From assembly GCF_038561935.1 (NCBI RefSeq), contig NZ_CP102770.1, forward strand, positions 7,316,001 to 7,380,000: a DNA stretch of 64,000 bases, given 5' to 3'. Origin of the DNA: Myxococcus stipitatus. Lineage in GTDB: Bacteria; Myxococcota; Myxococcia; Myxococcales; Myxococcaceae. A model generated the notes under the pieces. That model did no database searches. It was not told where the DNA came from and saw only the letters and a program-made list of their open reading frames with translations. This document shows, piece by piece, positions 33,052 through 42,218 of this stretch. Every line of letters begins with the position of its first letter. The stretch's first letter is position 1. Made by a program: the position numbers and the translations under genes.

Positions 33052-35094
33052 TCAACGCTTCAAGGGAGCGGGAATGTCTGTTTGTGGATGGATGGCCGGA
33101 CGACCGGTGCCGTCGCCACGCGGCGCGTCCAGCCCCTCTCGTTGCATGAACCGGCGCAGCGCCGCGGGCCGTCGGTGCGCGGCCTCTCGCAGGCGTTGGA
33201 CCTCCCAGCGCCAGTGCGACTCCGACGGAGGATAGCGCCACCGTGAGATGTGTTCTGGCATCTCCGGGGCCAGCCGCTCCGCCCCGGCGTTCACCGCCGC
33301 GAGCACCCGCTCGGTCGTGAACGTATTGTCCAGGTGCCAGTGGAACCGCGTGATGAACCGCTCCCGGAAGATGGGTGACTTCATGAGGCCGCGAAACAGC
33401 ACGACGAAGGGCTCCCCCAGCCGCGTGTCGTGCAGCAGCCGCCCCAAGGAATTGGCTTCGGGCCCCATCACGAACGCATAGTCCAGGTCATACAACAGCC
33501 ACCGCCAGCGACCATCCCCCGCGCCCGTGGCCCCCGTGTTCTCACCTCCGCGATAGCGCCAGTACTTGAGGTTGTTGTGAGGCCAGTCATCGTTGCCGAA
33601 GTAGACCTGTGCGATGTGATAGTCGATGAAGTTCTCCACATCGATGCGCGCCTCGACGTACGCGAAGTGCTCAGGCACCGCGAGGTCGTGCCCCCGGACG
33701 TACGCCAGCAACTCCGCGTAAGGGGTGACGTCCCCGGCCTCCCCCGTGTCGAGCGTTCCGCGCCCTTCCAGGATGACGATCTTCTTCCGGTTCAGTCCGT
33801 AGTGGCTCGCCAGGGTGTACTCGTCGAGCCGCTCCCGTATCTCATGCAGCCCCCAGTACTCGCCGTTGAGGAACACCACCGTGGGGCGACACGCCTGGAG
33901 CTCCAGCCGTGTCTGGCGCAAGAGCTCCGGAAGGATGCAGTCCTTGAGTCTGGAGCCCATCTGGTCCTGGCCCGAAGCGCGGACGAGCAGTCGCTTCTGG
34001 CCTCGGAACGGGTGGTTGGGGAAGAAGTTCGCCGGGAACCACTCCGGGCCGTACTCCGCTTTCGCATACAACCGCAGGCTCTTCTGCGGCAACGAGGCGC
34101 TGCCTGAGCCATGGATGCGCACCCCCGCGTTCTGGGCGAACACCGGTGCCCCCGTCGTCTCGAACCACTCGACGTGGACAGGCCGCTCCCACTCCTCCCC
34201 ATCCTGCCTGTAATTGCCGGGCCCCCAGTAGTCGGGCCAGCGGGGTGTCTCGTCGTAGATGCGGCCTGGGACATAGATGCCCTGCTCATACCCGAACAAG
34301 TTCTCCGCGTTCGTCACCAGGGAGAGGACGGGCAGCGAATAGGCGGGCTCTTGGATGAGATAGGTGCGCGCCTCACCCGCGCCCACGGGCGTCTCTCCCG
34401 AGAAACGCTGGAGCCGCACCACCGTCGCGAGCACGGGGGGCGCCGCGGGGGGCATCCACCTCCACCACTCGGGAACTTCGGCGGGATTCGTCGGTATGAG
34501 ACTCAGCGGCGCGGGCTGCCCTCTTCGGCTCAGCAGAACCAGGGGCGCGGTATAGACGGGGGACGACGGCCCTGGCGCCGAGCCATCCAGCGTGTAGTGC
34601 GTGGTCGTGCCGGCCTCCGTGGGCAGCGTCAACAGCGCCTCGGCGGAATACAGTTTCGCGGGCGTGCTGAAGCGCAGGTGCTGGAAGTCGAGCCGGGTGC
34701 GCAGCTCCGTCCCCGTCGACAGATGGGCGACGGCTTCCAGGAACTCGCTCCCCTCCCCTGGCGCCCAGGGAATGCTCCACCGCCCTTCCTCCAGCAGCGC
34801 CTCCCCGAGCAACACGGAGCCGTCGTAGAGCTCGACCCGGACCACCCCCGCGTCCACCGGGAAGCCTCCCCGGAGGATGTGCTGCTCGTTGTCCATCGCA
34901 TCGATGGTGAGGGCGGATTCCGCTGCGGAAACCACCGGTGCGCGGAGGCAGGCAACGAGCACCAGCACGAGCGCCGCGAGCCTCCCGCCGCGAGCCGCTG
35001 CCCTTTCCCATCCGCGCCTCGAACCCCGTCCTCGAGTCTCACGAGGTGGCGTCGTACCGCGACAAGTCCTGATGATTCGGGAGGTGTCCATCAT
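33052..35094 (-). CDS. CotH family protein, paralogue 1
   Basis: About 680 residues. I start it at the ATG at 35094, with GGAG just upstream; a second ATG follows at once. A long charged n-region precedes an export segment (RLAALVLVLVACLRAPVVSA). A lamin-tail/beta-sandwich region (LTIDAMDNEQHILRGGFPVD) precedes a chitobiase-type CHB_HEX segment (TTHYTLDGSAPGPSSPVYT). The CotH kinase fold follows (VRIHGSGSASLPQKSLRLYA, LHEIRERLDEYTLASHYGLN, RWRWLLYDLDYAF). CotH proteins are spore-coat or surface protein kinases. A spore or extracellular role is inference. A close paralogue lies at 36428. Confidence 0.88.
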   Translation of the reverse strand: MMDTSRIIRTCRGTTPPRETRGRGSRRGWERAAARGGRLAALVLVLVACLRAPVVSAAESALTIDAMDNEQHILRGGFPVDAGVVRVELYDGSVLLGEALLEEGRWSIPWAPGEGSEFLEAVAHLSTGTELRTRLDFQHLRFSTPAKLYSAEALLTLPTEAGTTTHYTLDGSAPGPSSPVYTAPLVLLSRRGQPAPLSLIPTNPAEVPEWWRWMPPAAPPVLATVVRLQRFSGETPVGAGEARTYLIQEPAYSLPVLSLVTNAENLFGYEQGIYVPGRIYDETPRWPDYWGPGNYRQDGEEWERPVHVEWFETTGAPVFAQNAGVRIHGSGSASLPQKSLRLYAKAEYGPEWFPANFFPNHPFRGQKRLLVRASGQDQMGSRLKDCILPELLRQTRLELQACRPTVVFLNGEYWGLHEIRERLDEYTLASHYGLNRKKIVILEGRGTLDTGEAGDVTPYAELLAYVRGHDLAVPEHFAYVEARIDVENFIDYHIAQVYFGNDDWPHNNLKYWRYRGGENTGATGAGDGRWRWLLYDLDYAFVMGPEANSLGRLLHDTRLGEPFVVLFRGLMKSPIFRERFITRFHWHLDNTFTTERVLAAVNAGAERLAPEMPEHISRWRYPPSESHWRWEVQRLREAAHRRPAALRRFMQREGLDAPRGDGTGRPAIHPQTDIPAPLKR

Positions 35095-35282
35095 GTCTCC
35101 AGAACCGCCATGGGATTGCCAGCACACGGGAGCAAAGCAAGCTCAGCGTCGCGAGCCCGGCCGCGAGAGGTGGATTGTGAAACAGGGCGCGTGTTCTTTG
35201 TTCAATGGGCGCGGCCCCTGACGTCCGCTGCTGGAACCCGCCGCTTGTCGACAGGGATTCACCGTGAGCAGCGGCCCCTGAA

Positions 35283-36431
35283 TCAGGAGACGGAGCCGCG
35301 ACGCTGGTGGCGCAAGGCCACGAGCAGCATGCTGGCGAACGTCACCACCAGGACGGCCACCTCCTCCAGACTGTCCAGCGGGGCCTCGTTCTCGTTGATG
35401 AGCGCGAGGCTCGAGAGACACAGCACCAGATGGACGCTGAAGACGGGCAGCGACGCGCTGCCGAGCAGCACGAGCACCCTCGGCCGCAGCCACCGGTAGA
35501 CCCAGGGCGCACCCCTGTCCGCGAGCAGGGCCAGCGCCAGGAAGTTCACCAGGCGCAGCGGGCCCAGCGTCCACTTGTCGAGCAGCGCGGGGTGCTCCAC
35601 CAGGAAGGACACAGGCGGCCACTCATACCGCGCCAGCAGGAACAGGAGCCCCAGCCCCCAGGCTCCACCCAGCAGCACGCGAGAGCCCGTCCACCCCGCG
35701 ACATGTCCTCGCGCCCGAAGGCTTCCCCGCCACACGCCCAACACCCACAGGAACTGCCAGGCGAACAAATCAAATGCCCCCGAGTGCCCCATCTTCACCG
35801 GAACCCAAGGGAGCTTCCCCAGCCCGCCGTACAACATCTGCTTGAGCCCCAGCTGGGCCCAGAGCCAGACCAGACCACTGAGACACACCACCTTCGCCCA
35901 GCCCGCCTCCCTCGCCGCGAGCAGCAGCAGCGGCGTCAGGACCAGCAGCACCACGTACAGCGGCAGGATGTCGAGCAGCGGTGGACAGTAGAGCAGCGCG
36001 AGGCTGCTCCACAGCGCTGTCACGGGCTCCTGATGATAGAAGTCGAGCAGGTTGAGCACCGCGGGACGGTGCGAGGCCCAGCCCACGGTGCCGATGACGG
36101 TGAAGGCGAAGAGCAGCAACCCCACGTGGTGCGTGTAGACCTTGAGCGCGCGCCCCCGCAGGCTCCGCCAGAGCCGGCCCGGCGTGTCCCACGCCTTCGC
36201 GTGAGCACCGCCCACCAGGAACGCCGACAGGAACACGAAGCCCTCGGCGGCCGAGACGAAGCCGAAGGGCTGGCTGCTGTAGGCATTCAGCCGGGTGGGC
36301 AGATGCGTCAGCGTCATCAGCACGAGGAGCAGCCCCCGCAGGGCATCCAGCTCCGGCCTGCGCGACGCGGATGTCCGAAGAGGGCCGGACTCGAGAGACA
36401 ACGAAGGGACGGCGGCGTCCCCGCTCCTCAC
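35283..36431 (-). CDS. OpgC-like membrane acyltransferase
   Basis: 382 residues with about ten hydrophobic segments. RPELDALRGLLLVLMTLTHLPTR at the N-terminus and FVSAAEGFVFLSAFLVGG identify the OpgC group of acyltransferase-3-like proteins, which transfer succinyl or acyl groups to periplasmic glucans or polysaccharides. The GTG start at 36431 overlaps the TGA of the upstream CotH gene in a GTGA arrangement, implying coupled translation. Lying between two CotH genes, it may acylate a surface polymer in the same structure, which is inference. Confidence 0.88.
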   Translation of the reverse strand: MRSGDAAVPSLSLESGPLRTSASRRPELDALRGLLLVLMTLTHLPTRLNAYSSQPFGFVSAAEGFVFLSAFLVGGAHAKAWDTPGRLWRSLRGRALKVYTHHVGLLLFAFTVIGTVGWASHRPAVLNLLDFYHQEPVTALWSSLALLYCPPLLDILPLYVVLLVLTPLLLLAAREAGWAKVVCLSGLVWLWAQLGLKQMLYGGLGKLPWVPVKMGHSGAFDLFAWQFLWVLGVWRGSLRARGHVAGWTGSRVLLGGAWGLGLLFLLARYEWPPVSFLVEHPALLDKWTLGPLRLVNFLALALLADRGAPWVYRWLRPRVLVLLGSASLPVFSVHLVLCLSSLALINENEAPLDSLEEVAVLVVTFASMLLVALRHQRRGSVS

Positions 36432-38314
36432 GGTGAGCCCAGCTCCTCTTGCAGGAACCGGCGGAGCACCTCCGGCCGGCGCCCCAGCGTGTCACGCAGG
36501 CGCTGGATCTCCTGTCGCCAGGACTCCTCGGACTCCGGATACCGCCACCGCTCGATGTGCCGCGGCATCTCCGGAGCCAGGAGCTCCACCGTGGCGTCCA
36601 GCATCGCGAGCACCCGCTCCGGCGCGAACGTGTTGTCCAGGTGCCAGTGGAACCGCGCGACGAACCGCTCGCGAAACACCGGCGACGTCATGAGGCGGCG
36701 GAAGAGCACGACAAAGGGCTCCGCCATCCGCTCGTCGCGCAGCAGCCGGCCCAGGGAGTTGGCCTCGGGCCCACCCGCGAACGCGGCGTCCAGGTCGTAC
36801 ATCAACCAGCGCCACCGGCCATCGCCCGCGCCGGCGGTCGTCGAGCCGCCGCGAAGACGCCAGAACTTGATGTTGTTCTCGGGCCAGTCCTCGTTGCCGA
36901 AGTAGAGCTGCGCGACGTGGTAGTCGATGAAGTCCTCCACGTCGATGCGTGCCTCGACATGCGCGAGGTGCTCGGGCTCGGAGAGGTCGTGCTCCCGGAC
37001 ATAGGCGAGCAGCTCCGCGTAGGGGATGGCGTCCTCGGCATCTCCCGTGTCGAGGAGGCCGTCCCCCTCCAGGATGACGATGTTCTTGCGGTTCAGCCCG
37101 TGATGGCTCGCGAGGGAATACTCGTCATACCGCTCCCGAATCTCATGCAGGCCCCAGTACTCGCCATTGAGGAACACCACCGTGGGGCGACAAGCCTGGA
37201 GGGCCAGGTTCGTCTGGCGCAGGAATCCCTGGAGGGCGCAGTCCTTGAGCTTGCTGTTCAGTTGGTCCTGGCCCGAGGTGCGGACCAGCAGCCGCTTGAA
37301 GTCCTGGAGCGGGTGGTCTGGGAAGAACTCCGCCTGGAAGGACTCGGGGCCATAGTCCTCCTTCGCATACAATCGCAGACTCTTCTGCGGCAGCGCGGCG
37401 CTCCCCGAGCCATGGATGCGCACGCCCGCGTTCTGCGCGAGCACAGGGGCGCCTGACGCCTCGAACCACTCGACGTGGACGGGCCGCTCCCAGTCCTTCC
37501 CATCCTGCATGTAATTGCCGGTGCCCCAGCCCGCCGTCCCTTCCGGAGACGGGTCATGCATCCGCCCCGGGACATAGATGCCCTGCTCATGCCCGAAGAA
37601 GTGCTCCGCGTCCGTCACCAGCGAGAGGACGGGCAGCGACGTGGCGCTCTGTCCGATGAGATAGGTGCGCGCTTCTCCGGGCCCCACGGGGGTCTCTCCC
37701 GAGAACCGCTGGAGCCGCACCACCGTCGCGAGCACGGGCGGCGTGGCGGGAGGCCTCCATCGCCAGGTCTCCGGAGACGTGTCTGGGTTTGTCGGGATGA
37801 GGCTCAGCGGCGCGGGCTGTCCTCGCTTGTTCAGCAACACCAGGGGCGTGGTGTAGACAGGCGATGAAGGCCCCGGCGCCGTCCCATCCAAGGTGTAACG
37901 CGTGGTGGTGTCTGGCTCGGAGGGGAGCGTCAGCAGCGCCTCGGCGGCATACAGATTCTCGGGCGCGGCGAAGCTCAGGCGCTGGAAGTCGAGCCGCGTG
38001 CGAAGCTCCGTCCCCGCCATCGAATAGGCGACGACCTCCAGGGACTCACTGCCCTCCCCCGGCTGCCAGGGAATGCTCCAGCGGCCCGCCTCCAGCAGGG
38101 CCTCTCCGAGCAGCACGGAGCCCTCGTAGAGCTCCACCCGGAACACCCCCGAATCCACCGGGAAGCCTCCGCGCAGGACGTGCTGCTCGTTGTCCATCGC
38201 GTCGATGGTGAGGACCGCGGGCGAGGACTCCTCCCCCAGTTCGTCCGGGGGCACCTCCGAGGTGCCTCGACAGGCGACGAGCGCCAACACGAGCAGCGCG
38301 AGCCGGGGGATCAT
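36428..38314 (-). CDS. CotH family lipoprotein, paralogue 2
   Basis: 628 residues with a short lipoprotein signal (MIPRLALLVLALVAC). The domain order is the same as in paralogue 1, with about two-thirds identity over long stretches: IDAMDNEQHVLRGGFPVD, TRYTLDGTAPGPSSPVYT, RIHGSGSAALPQKSLRLYA, LHEIRERYDEYSLASHHGLN, RWRWLMYDLDAAF. The conserved Asp pair in the last segment matches the CotH kinase metal site. Unlike paralogue 1 it is lipid-anchored and translationally coupled to the OpgC-like gene. The pair probably arose by duplication around or across that gene. Confidence 0.88.
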   Translation of the reverse strand: MIPRLALLVLALVACRGTSEVPPDELGEESSPAVLTIDAMDNEQHVLRGGFPVDSGVFRVELYEGSVLLGEALLEAGRWSIPWQPGEGSESLEVVAYSMAGTELRTRLDFQRLSFAAPENLYAAEALLTLPSEPDTTTRYTLDGTAPGPSSPVYTTPLVLLNKRGQPAPLSLIPTNPDTSPETWRWRPPATPPVLATVVRLQRFSGETPVGPGEARTYLIGQSATSLPVLSLVTDAEHFFGHEQGIYVPGRMHDPSPEGTAGWGTGNYMQDGKDWERPVHVEWFEASGAPVLAQNAGVRIHGSGSAALPQKSLRLYAKEDYGPESFQAEFFPDHPLQDFKRLLVRTSGQDQLNSKLKDCALQGFLRQTNLALQACRPTVVFLNGEYWGLHEIRERYDEYSLASHHGLNRKNIVILEGDGLLDTGDAEDAIPYAELLAYVREHDLSEPEHLAHVEARIDVEDFIDYHVAQLYFGNEDWPENNIKFWRLRGGSTTAGAGDGRWRWLMYDLDAAFAGGPEANSLGRLLRDERMAEPFVVLFRRLMTSPVFRERFVARFHWHLDNTFAPERVLAMLDATVELLAPEMPRHIERWRYPESEESWRQEIQRLRDTLGRRPEVLRRFLQEELGSP

Positions 38315-38709
38315 GGGGAAGACACGCGGCGGAGGAACGGAGAAGACACGAGCATCGAGCGACGCCCGAGCAATCCTCGTGCCTCAAACTATCTCCCTGA
38401 ATTCATGGGACTGGGCCCCGGAGGCCCTGGCAGGTTGCCACGCCCAGGGTGGCGGATTGCCACGGCGGGCGGAGCCTCGGGGCTCGAAGTCGCCTCCCTC
38501 TCTCGCGATATGCACGACGTCGCCGCGCATTCTCATGCGACAAGAGCGCGCTTATCGAAGCATTGAGCCGCAATCAGGAGCGCTCACGCGCCGTATCGTC
38601 GTCACGCAGCAGGGATTTCTCCGGACGGAAAAGCGGGCGCAACTCCCCGTGAATCCAGCGGATAATCCGAACGAAGCACTTGTGATGTATCAGAGGGGGA
38701 TAACACGCC
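38315..38709. other. 395-bp divergent intergenic region
   Basis: It separates the minus-strand CotH/OpgC operon from the plus-strand 1130-residue gene. It holds the tandem TGGC-N5-GCCA palindromes at 38428-38462. A GAGGGGGA ribosome site lies just before the ATG at 38710. No gene or RNA is apparent, and I could not place promoter boxes with confidence. Confidence 0.45.
38428..38462. promoter_or_regulatory. Tandem TGGC-N5-GCCA palindromes
   Basis: TGGCAGGTTGCCA at 38428-38440 and TGGCGGATTGCCA at 38450-38462 are 22 bp apart, about two helical turns, and the bases following each (CG) also match. They are about 115 bases upstream of the CotH lipoprotein start and 250 upstream of the 1130-residue gene. 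This looks like a two-dimer operator. The regulator is unknown. Confidence 0.5.
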
Positions 38710-41700
38710 ATGCGTGTCGATGGCTCGCCACGTGCCACACAGACCAGCTCATCCGAAGGCGCGACTGAAACAGCCCGGACCGAGACTGAAACCAACCACA
38801 ACCAGGTCGAGGAGCAGGACTCTTCAGGTTCCGAAGGGTTCGACTCGACATCTTCTTTCGAGGACGACGGGGGCTCCGTCCGTCGCGAGAAGCTCCAGCC
38901 TCCGCCACCACCGCCGCCTCCCCCCCCCGAGGAAGAGGAGCCCCTTCCCCTCCCGCGCAAGGACCTGAAGCGCGGCGACTCCGGGCCCGAGGTGCAGCAA
39001 CTCCAGGACGCGCTGGTGGAGCTGGGCTACCTCACCGAGGCGCAGGCCGCCACGGGCCCGGGCGAGTTCGGCCCCAAGACGCAGGCCGCGCTGGAGCAGT
39101 TCCAGGCCGACCATGGCGTCTCCACGAACGGGCAGTACGCCAGCGCCACGCGCGAGGCCCTGGGCCAGGCGCTGTCCCAGCAGAAGGCCGGGGGCGGCAC
39201 CCCGCGCTCCGCGATGTCCGCCGAGGCCGCGTTCATCACCCAGTTCACCTCCGAGTACAACCCGACGGGCCCCCGCGGCAGCACCAACTGTGGCCCGGCG
39301 AGCCTCGCCATGTCGCTGGCGTACACGGGCCACATGCCCGGCGGGCTCACCAAGGAGCAGCAGGTCGACTACGCACGCGCGCTGATGAGCCCGCGTCGCG
39401 AGGCCGAGTTCACCTATGTGAAGTCCTCCGACGGCTCGCGTGTCCCGCAGCTCAACCGGGACCGGGAGCTGACGGGCGGCACCATGGTGAGCGACGGCAT
39501 CCAAGGCGCGGGGCTCGGCGCGCGCTACGGCCAGGGCTGGGATGCCCTGGACAAGCAGCTCGCCTCGGGCAACCCCGTCATCGCCAATGGCAAGACGAAC
39601 GCGGCGTGGCGTGAGCAGTTCCCCGAGCGCATGGGCTCGGGCGACATCGGCCACCTCAACGCGATCCTGGGGAAGACGCAGGACGGCAAGTACCTGGTCG
39701 CGGACCCGCTGCACACTGGCGGCCCCGTGGCGATGACGCGCGCGCAGCTCAGCGTCTTCTTCTCGCCCACGGGTGGACAGCCCTCGTTCACCGCGCTGGA
39801 GGGCGCCTCGAAGGGCCAGGGCGGCGCGGCCGCCGCGGGAGCTCGCGCGGGGGCGGGCGCCACCGAGGCCCTGACCCGCCTGCTCGAGCAGCCCCGCGCG
39901 GACCGCCCCGTGCCGGAGCCCGACCTCCTCACGCCGCGCACGGGCGTGGGCGCCGTCAGCATCAGCGTCGCGGGCGCCTCGGACGTGAAGACGCGCGCGC
40001 TCCAGGACGCGAAGACGCTGGAGGGCACGCTCCAGAACAGCCTGGAGAAGGGCGCGCTCCAGTTCGAGCAGTTCATCGCCAGCAACCCGGACCCGGCCTA
40101 TCAGGAGGCCTTCGTCCGCGCCGCGGAGCCCTCCCTCGCGAAGATGGGGCAGCTCTTCGCCGGAGTGTCGCCGGAGACGAACCGCAAGCTGCACCCGCCC
40201 GCGGGCCAGCGCGGGGTCGACCCGAAGGACCCGGCGGCGATGCAGAAGGTGGTCGACGCGGAGATTCGCATCGAGCACCAGACGTACTACGCGCTCGCGC
40301 GCGCCACGGAGCTGATGAAGGACCCGGCCGCGGGGATGGTGGGCAAGGCCTTCACCCGCGACGCGCCCCCCACCCTCGTCAACATGTCGATGACGAGCGC
40401 GGTGCGCACCGCCGTCAACTTCGGCATCGGCACGAAGCTCGCGTTCGACATCGAGCGCTCCCTCAGCCGCACCGAGGTCATCCCTCCCAACCACACCGGC
40501 CCCACGATGGGGACCGCGCGCGCGCAGCTCCACGAGACGCTGTGGAACAGCATCGACCTGCTCCGAGGCCGGTTCGCCGAGGCCGCGGGGAAGTCGGAGC
40601 AGCACCAGAAGAAGCTCACCGCGCTGCTCGGTGGCCCCGCGGCCATCCTCACGCCGGACCAGCAGAAGGAGTTCATCGGCGCGTACATGCGCGAGGGCAG
40701 CATCCAGAAGGACCTCGCGGACCACGAGCAGTTGGGCAAGCTGCTCGCCACCGCCGTGCCGGATGGTGTGCCCACCAGCGCCGATGACGCGCGCGTCGGT
40801 GCGCTGGTGCGAGAGCTTCCCCGGCTCGCGGACACGAAGGCCGGCGCCGCGTTCCTGGCTGAGCAGCTCACCGCCAAGGCGGAGAACAAGCCGCTCTTCC
40901 TCGACGTCGTGGGCAAGCTGAAGGACGGCAAGGACCTGCACGAGAAGCTGGCCGTCGCATTGGTGAAGAGCGCGGGCAGCGGCGCCATCCTCGCCGCCGG
41001 CAACAAGGCCCCGGGCGCGGCCCAGAAGATCTTCGACGGGCTCACGCGCTTCTCGGACCTGTTCGGGATGAAGCAGGACGACATGAAGTCCTATGTCCGG
41101 CTCCTGCGTGACATCAAGCCCGGCTCCTCGGAGGCGGACGTCCGCAAGACGACCGCGTCCCTGCGCTCCCTGCTCAAGGACCAGGAGACGGGCCTGCCGT
41201 TCAGCGCGGACACGCCTCGCGGACAGGCGCTGCGCGGCCTGGGCCTGCTCATCACCGGCACCGCGTTCGCGGGAGACGCCGCGGGCTGGAAGCAGGCGGA
41301 CCTCGCCGCGAAGCTCAAGATTGTCGGCGACGGGCTCAGCGTCGGCGCGGATGGGGCCACGCTCGTCACCGGTGTGCTCGGCAAGACAGCGACGTGGGCC
41401 ACGTCCGTGACGGTGCTCGGCAAGCTGTCCGGCGTGGGCGCCATGATGGGCGCGGTGGGCGACGCGATTCAGGGCCTCCAGTTCCTGCGCGACGGCGACA
41501 AGTGGAAGGCCACGGCCTCCGGCGCACAGGCCCTCGGCGGCGCGATGATGGCGGGCGCGGCGCTGTTCGGCGCGGCGCCGGGCTTCCAGATTCTCGGCGC
41601 GGCCCTCTTCCTGGGAGGACTGGCCGCCAAGTACCTGGACCCGGAGAAGGAGCGCATCCGCGAGCAGCAGGTGAAGCTGCTCACCGCGAGCGGCATGGAT

Positions 41701-42102
41701 GAGACGCTCGCGAAGAACCTCATCGCGCTGGGGCCGGACCTGCTCGACACGCGGCTGCGCCAGGGCGCGGGCATGTCTCCCGAGCAGGTGCAGAAGTTCG
41801 TCGCCGACAACCCGGCGCTGGCGAACGAGCCGCTGCACCTGGACAGCATGGCCCAGGCCGCGAGCGCCATGAAGATGAAGGGCGCGGACTTCCAGCAGTT
41901 CTTCGAGCGGCTCGCGAAGGAGCGCGGCGTCGACGTGGCCACGCTGGGACACGAGCTGCATGCGCGCTTCTTCGGGCGCCCGCCCTCCAGCGGCTTCGGC
42001 GGAGGTGAGGTGTACATGTCCGCCGGTCAGGAGTTCCGCGCGTGGGTGGAGGCGAACCACCCGGACGTCGCCGCCTGGGCGAAGCAGCACGAGACGCGCT
42101 GA
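38710..42102 (+). CDS. Large peptidoglycan-binding and C39-like peptidase protein without signal peptide
   Basis: 1130 residues from the ATG at 38710, with GAGGGGGA nine bases upstream. The first 80 residues are disordered, acidic and proline-rich, with no export signal. Residues about 88-155 are a PG_binding_1 domain (LKRGDSGPEVQQLQDALVEL, FGPKTQAALEQFQ). Residues about 170-350 read as a C39/papain-like domain with Cys in GSTNCGPASLAMSLAY, His in DIGHLNAILG and Asp in YLVADPLH. The remaining 780 residues are helical. Near residues 880-980 are long hydrophobic glycine/alanine stretches (GAMMAGAALFGAAP and neighbours) that could insert in membranes. This layout suggests an effector delivered by a non-Sec route, which is inference. 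Confidence 0.85.
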   Translation: MRVDGSPRATQTSSSEGATETARTETETNHNQVEEQDSSGSEGFDSTSSFEDDGGSVRREKLQPPPPPPPPPPEEEEPLPLPRKDLKRGDSGPEVQQLQDALVELGYLTEAQAATGPGEFGPKTQAALEQFQADHGVSTNGQYASATREALGQALSQQKAGGGTPRSAMSAEAAFITQFTSEYNPTGPRGSTNCGPASLAMSLAYTGHMPGGLTKEQQVDYARALMSPRREAEFTYVKSSDGSRVPQLNRDRELTGGTMVSDGIQGAGLGARYGQGWDALDKQLASGNPVIANGKTNAAWREQFPERMGSGDIGHLNAILGKTQDGKYLVADPLHTGGPVAMTRAQLSVFFSPTGGQPSFTALEGASKGQGGAAAAGARAGAGATEALTRLLEQPRADRPVPEPDLLTPRTGVGAVSISVAGASDVKTRALQDAKTLEGTLQNSLEKGALQFEQFIASNPDPAYQEAFVRAAEPSLAKMGQLFAGVSPETNRKLHPPAGQRGVDPKDPAAMQKVVDAEIRIEHQTYYALARATELMKDPAAGMVGKAFTRDAPPTLVNMSMTSAVRTAVNFGIGTKLAFDIERSLSRTEVIPPNHTGPTMGTARAQLHETLWNSIDLLRGRFAEAAGKSEQHQKKLTALLGGPAAILTPDQQKEFIGAYMREGSIQKDLADHEQLGKLLATAVPDGVPTSADDARVGALVRELPRLADTKAGAAFLAEQLTAKAENKPLFLDVVGKLKDGKDLHEKLAVALVKSAGSGAILAAGNKAPGAAQKIFDGLTRFSDLFGMKQDDMKSYVRLLRDIKPGSSEADVRKTTASLRSLLKDQETGLPFSADTPRGQALRGLGLLITGTAFAGDAAGWKQADLAAKLKIVGDGLSVGADGATLVTGVLGKTATWATSVTVLGKLSGVGAMMGAVGDAIQGLQFLRDGDKWKATASGAQALGGAMMAGAALFGAAPGFQILGAALFLGGLAAKYLDPEKERIREQQVKLLTASGMDETLAKNLIALGPDLLDTRLRQGAGMSPEQVQKFVADNPALANEPLHLDSMAQAASAMKMKGADFQQFFERLAKERGVDVATLGHELHARFFGRPPSSGFGGGEVYMSAGQEFRAWVEANHPDVAAWAKQHETR

Positions 42103-42112
42103 GCCGCGTCTC
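42091..42112 (+). terminator. Hairpin spanning the stop of the 1130-residue gene
   Basis: GAGACGCG at 42091-42098 pairs with CGCGTCTC at 42105-42112, an 8-bp perfect stem with a six-base loop that includes the TGA stop. It probably terminates or stabilises the transcript. Confidence 0.5.
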
Positions 42113-42218
42113 ACGGGGAGCGCCAGGCTCGGTCCATCGCACGAGCCTGGCAATCCCTGGCGAAGACAGCCCACGCGAAACATGAATAGGAAGTACGACG
42201 GCTGACGCAAGAGCAGCC

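Noticed and set aside
35225-35274. Inverted repeat CCGCTGCT/AGCAGCGG after the OpgC-like gene as a terminator
   Set aside because: The 34-base loop is too long for a convincing terminator.
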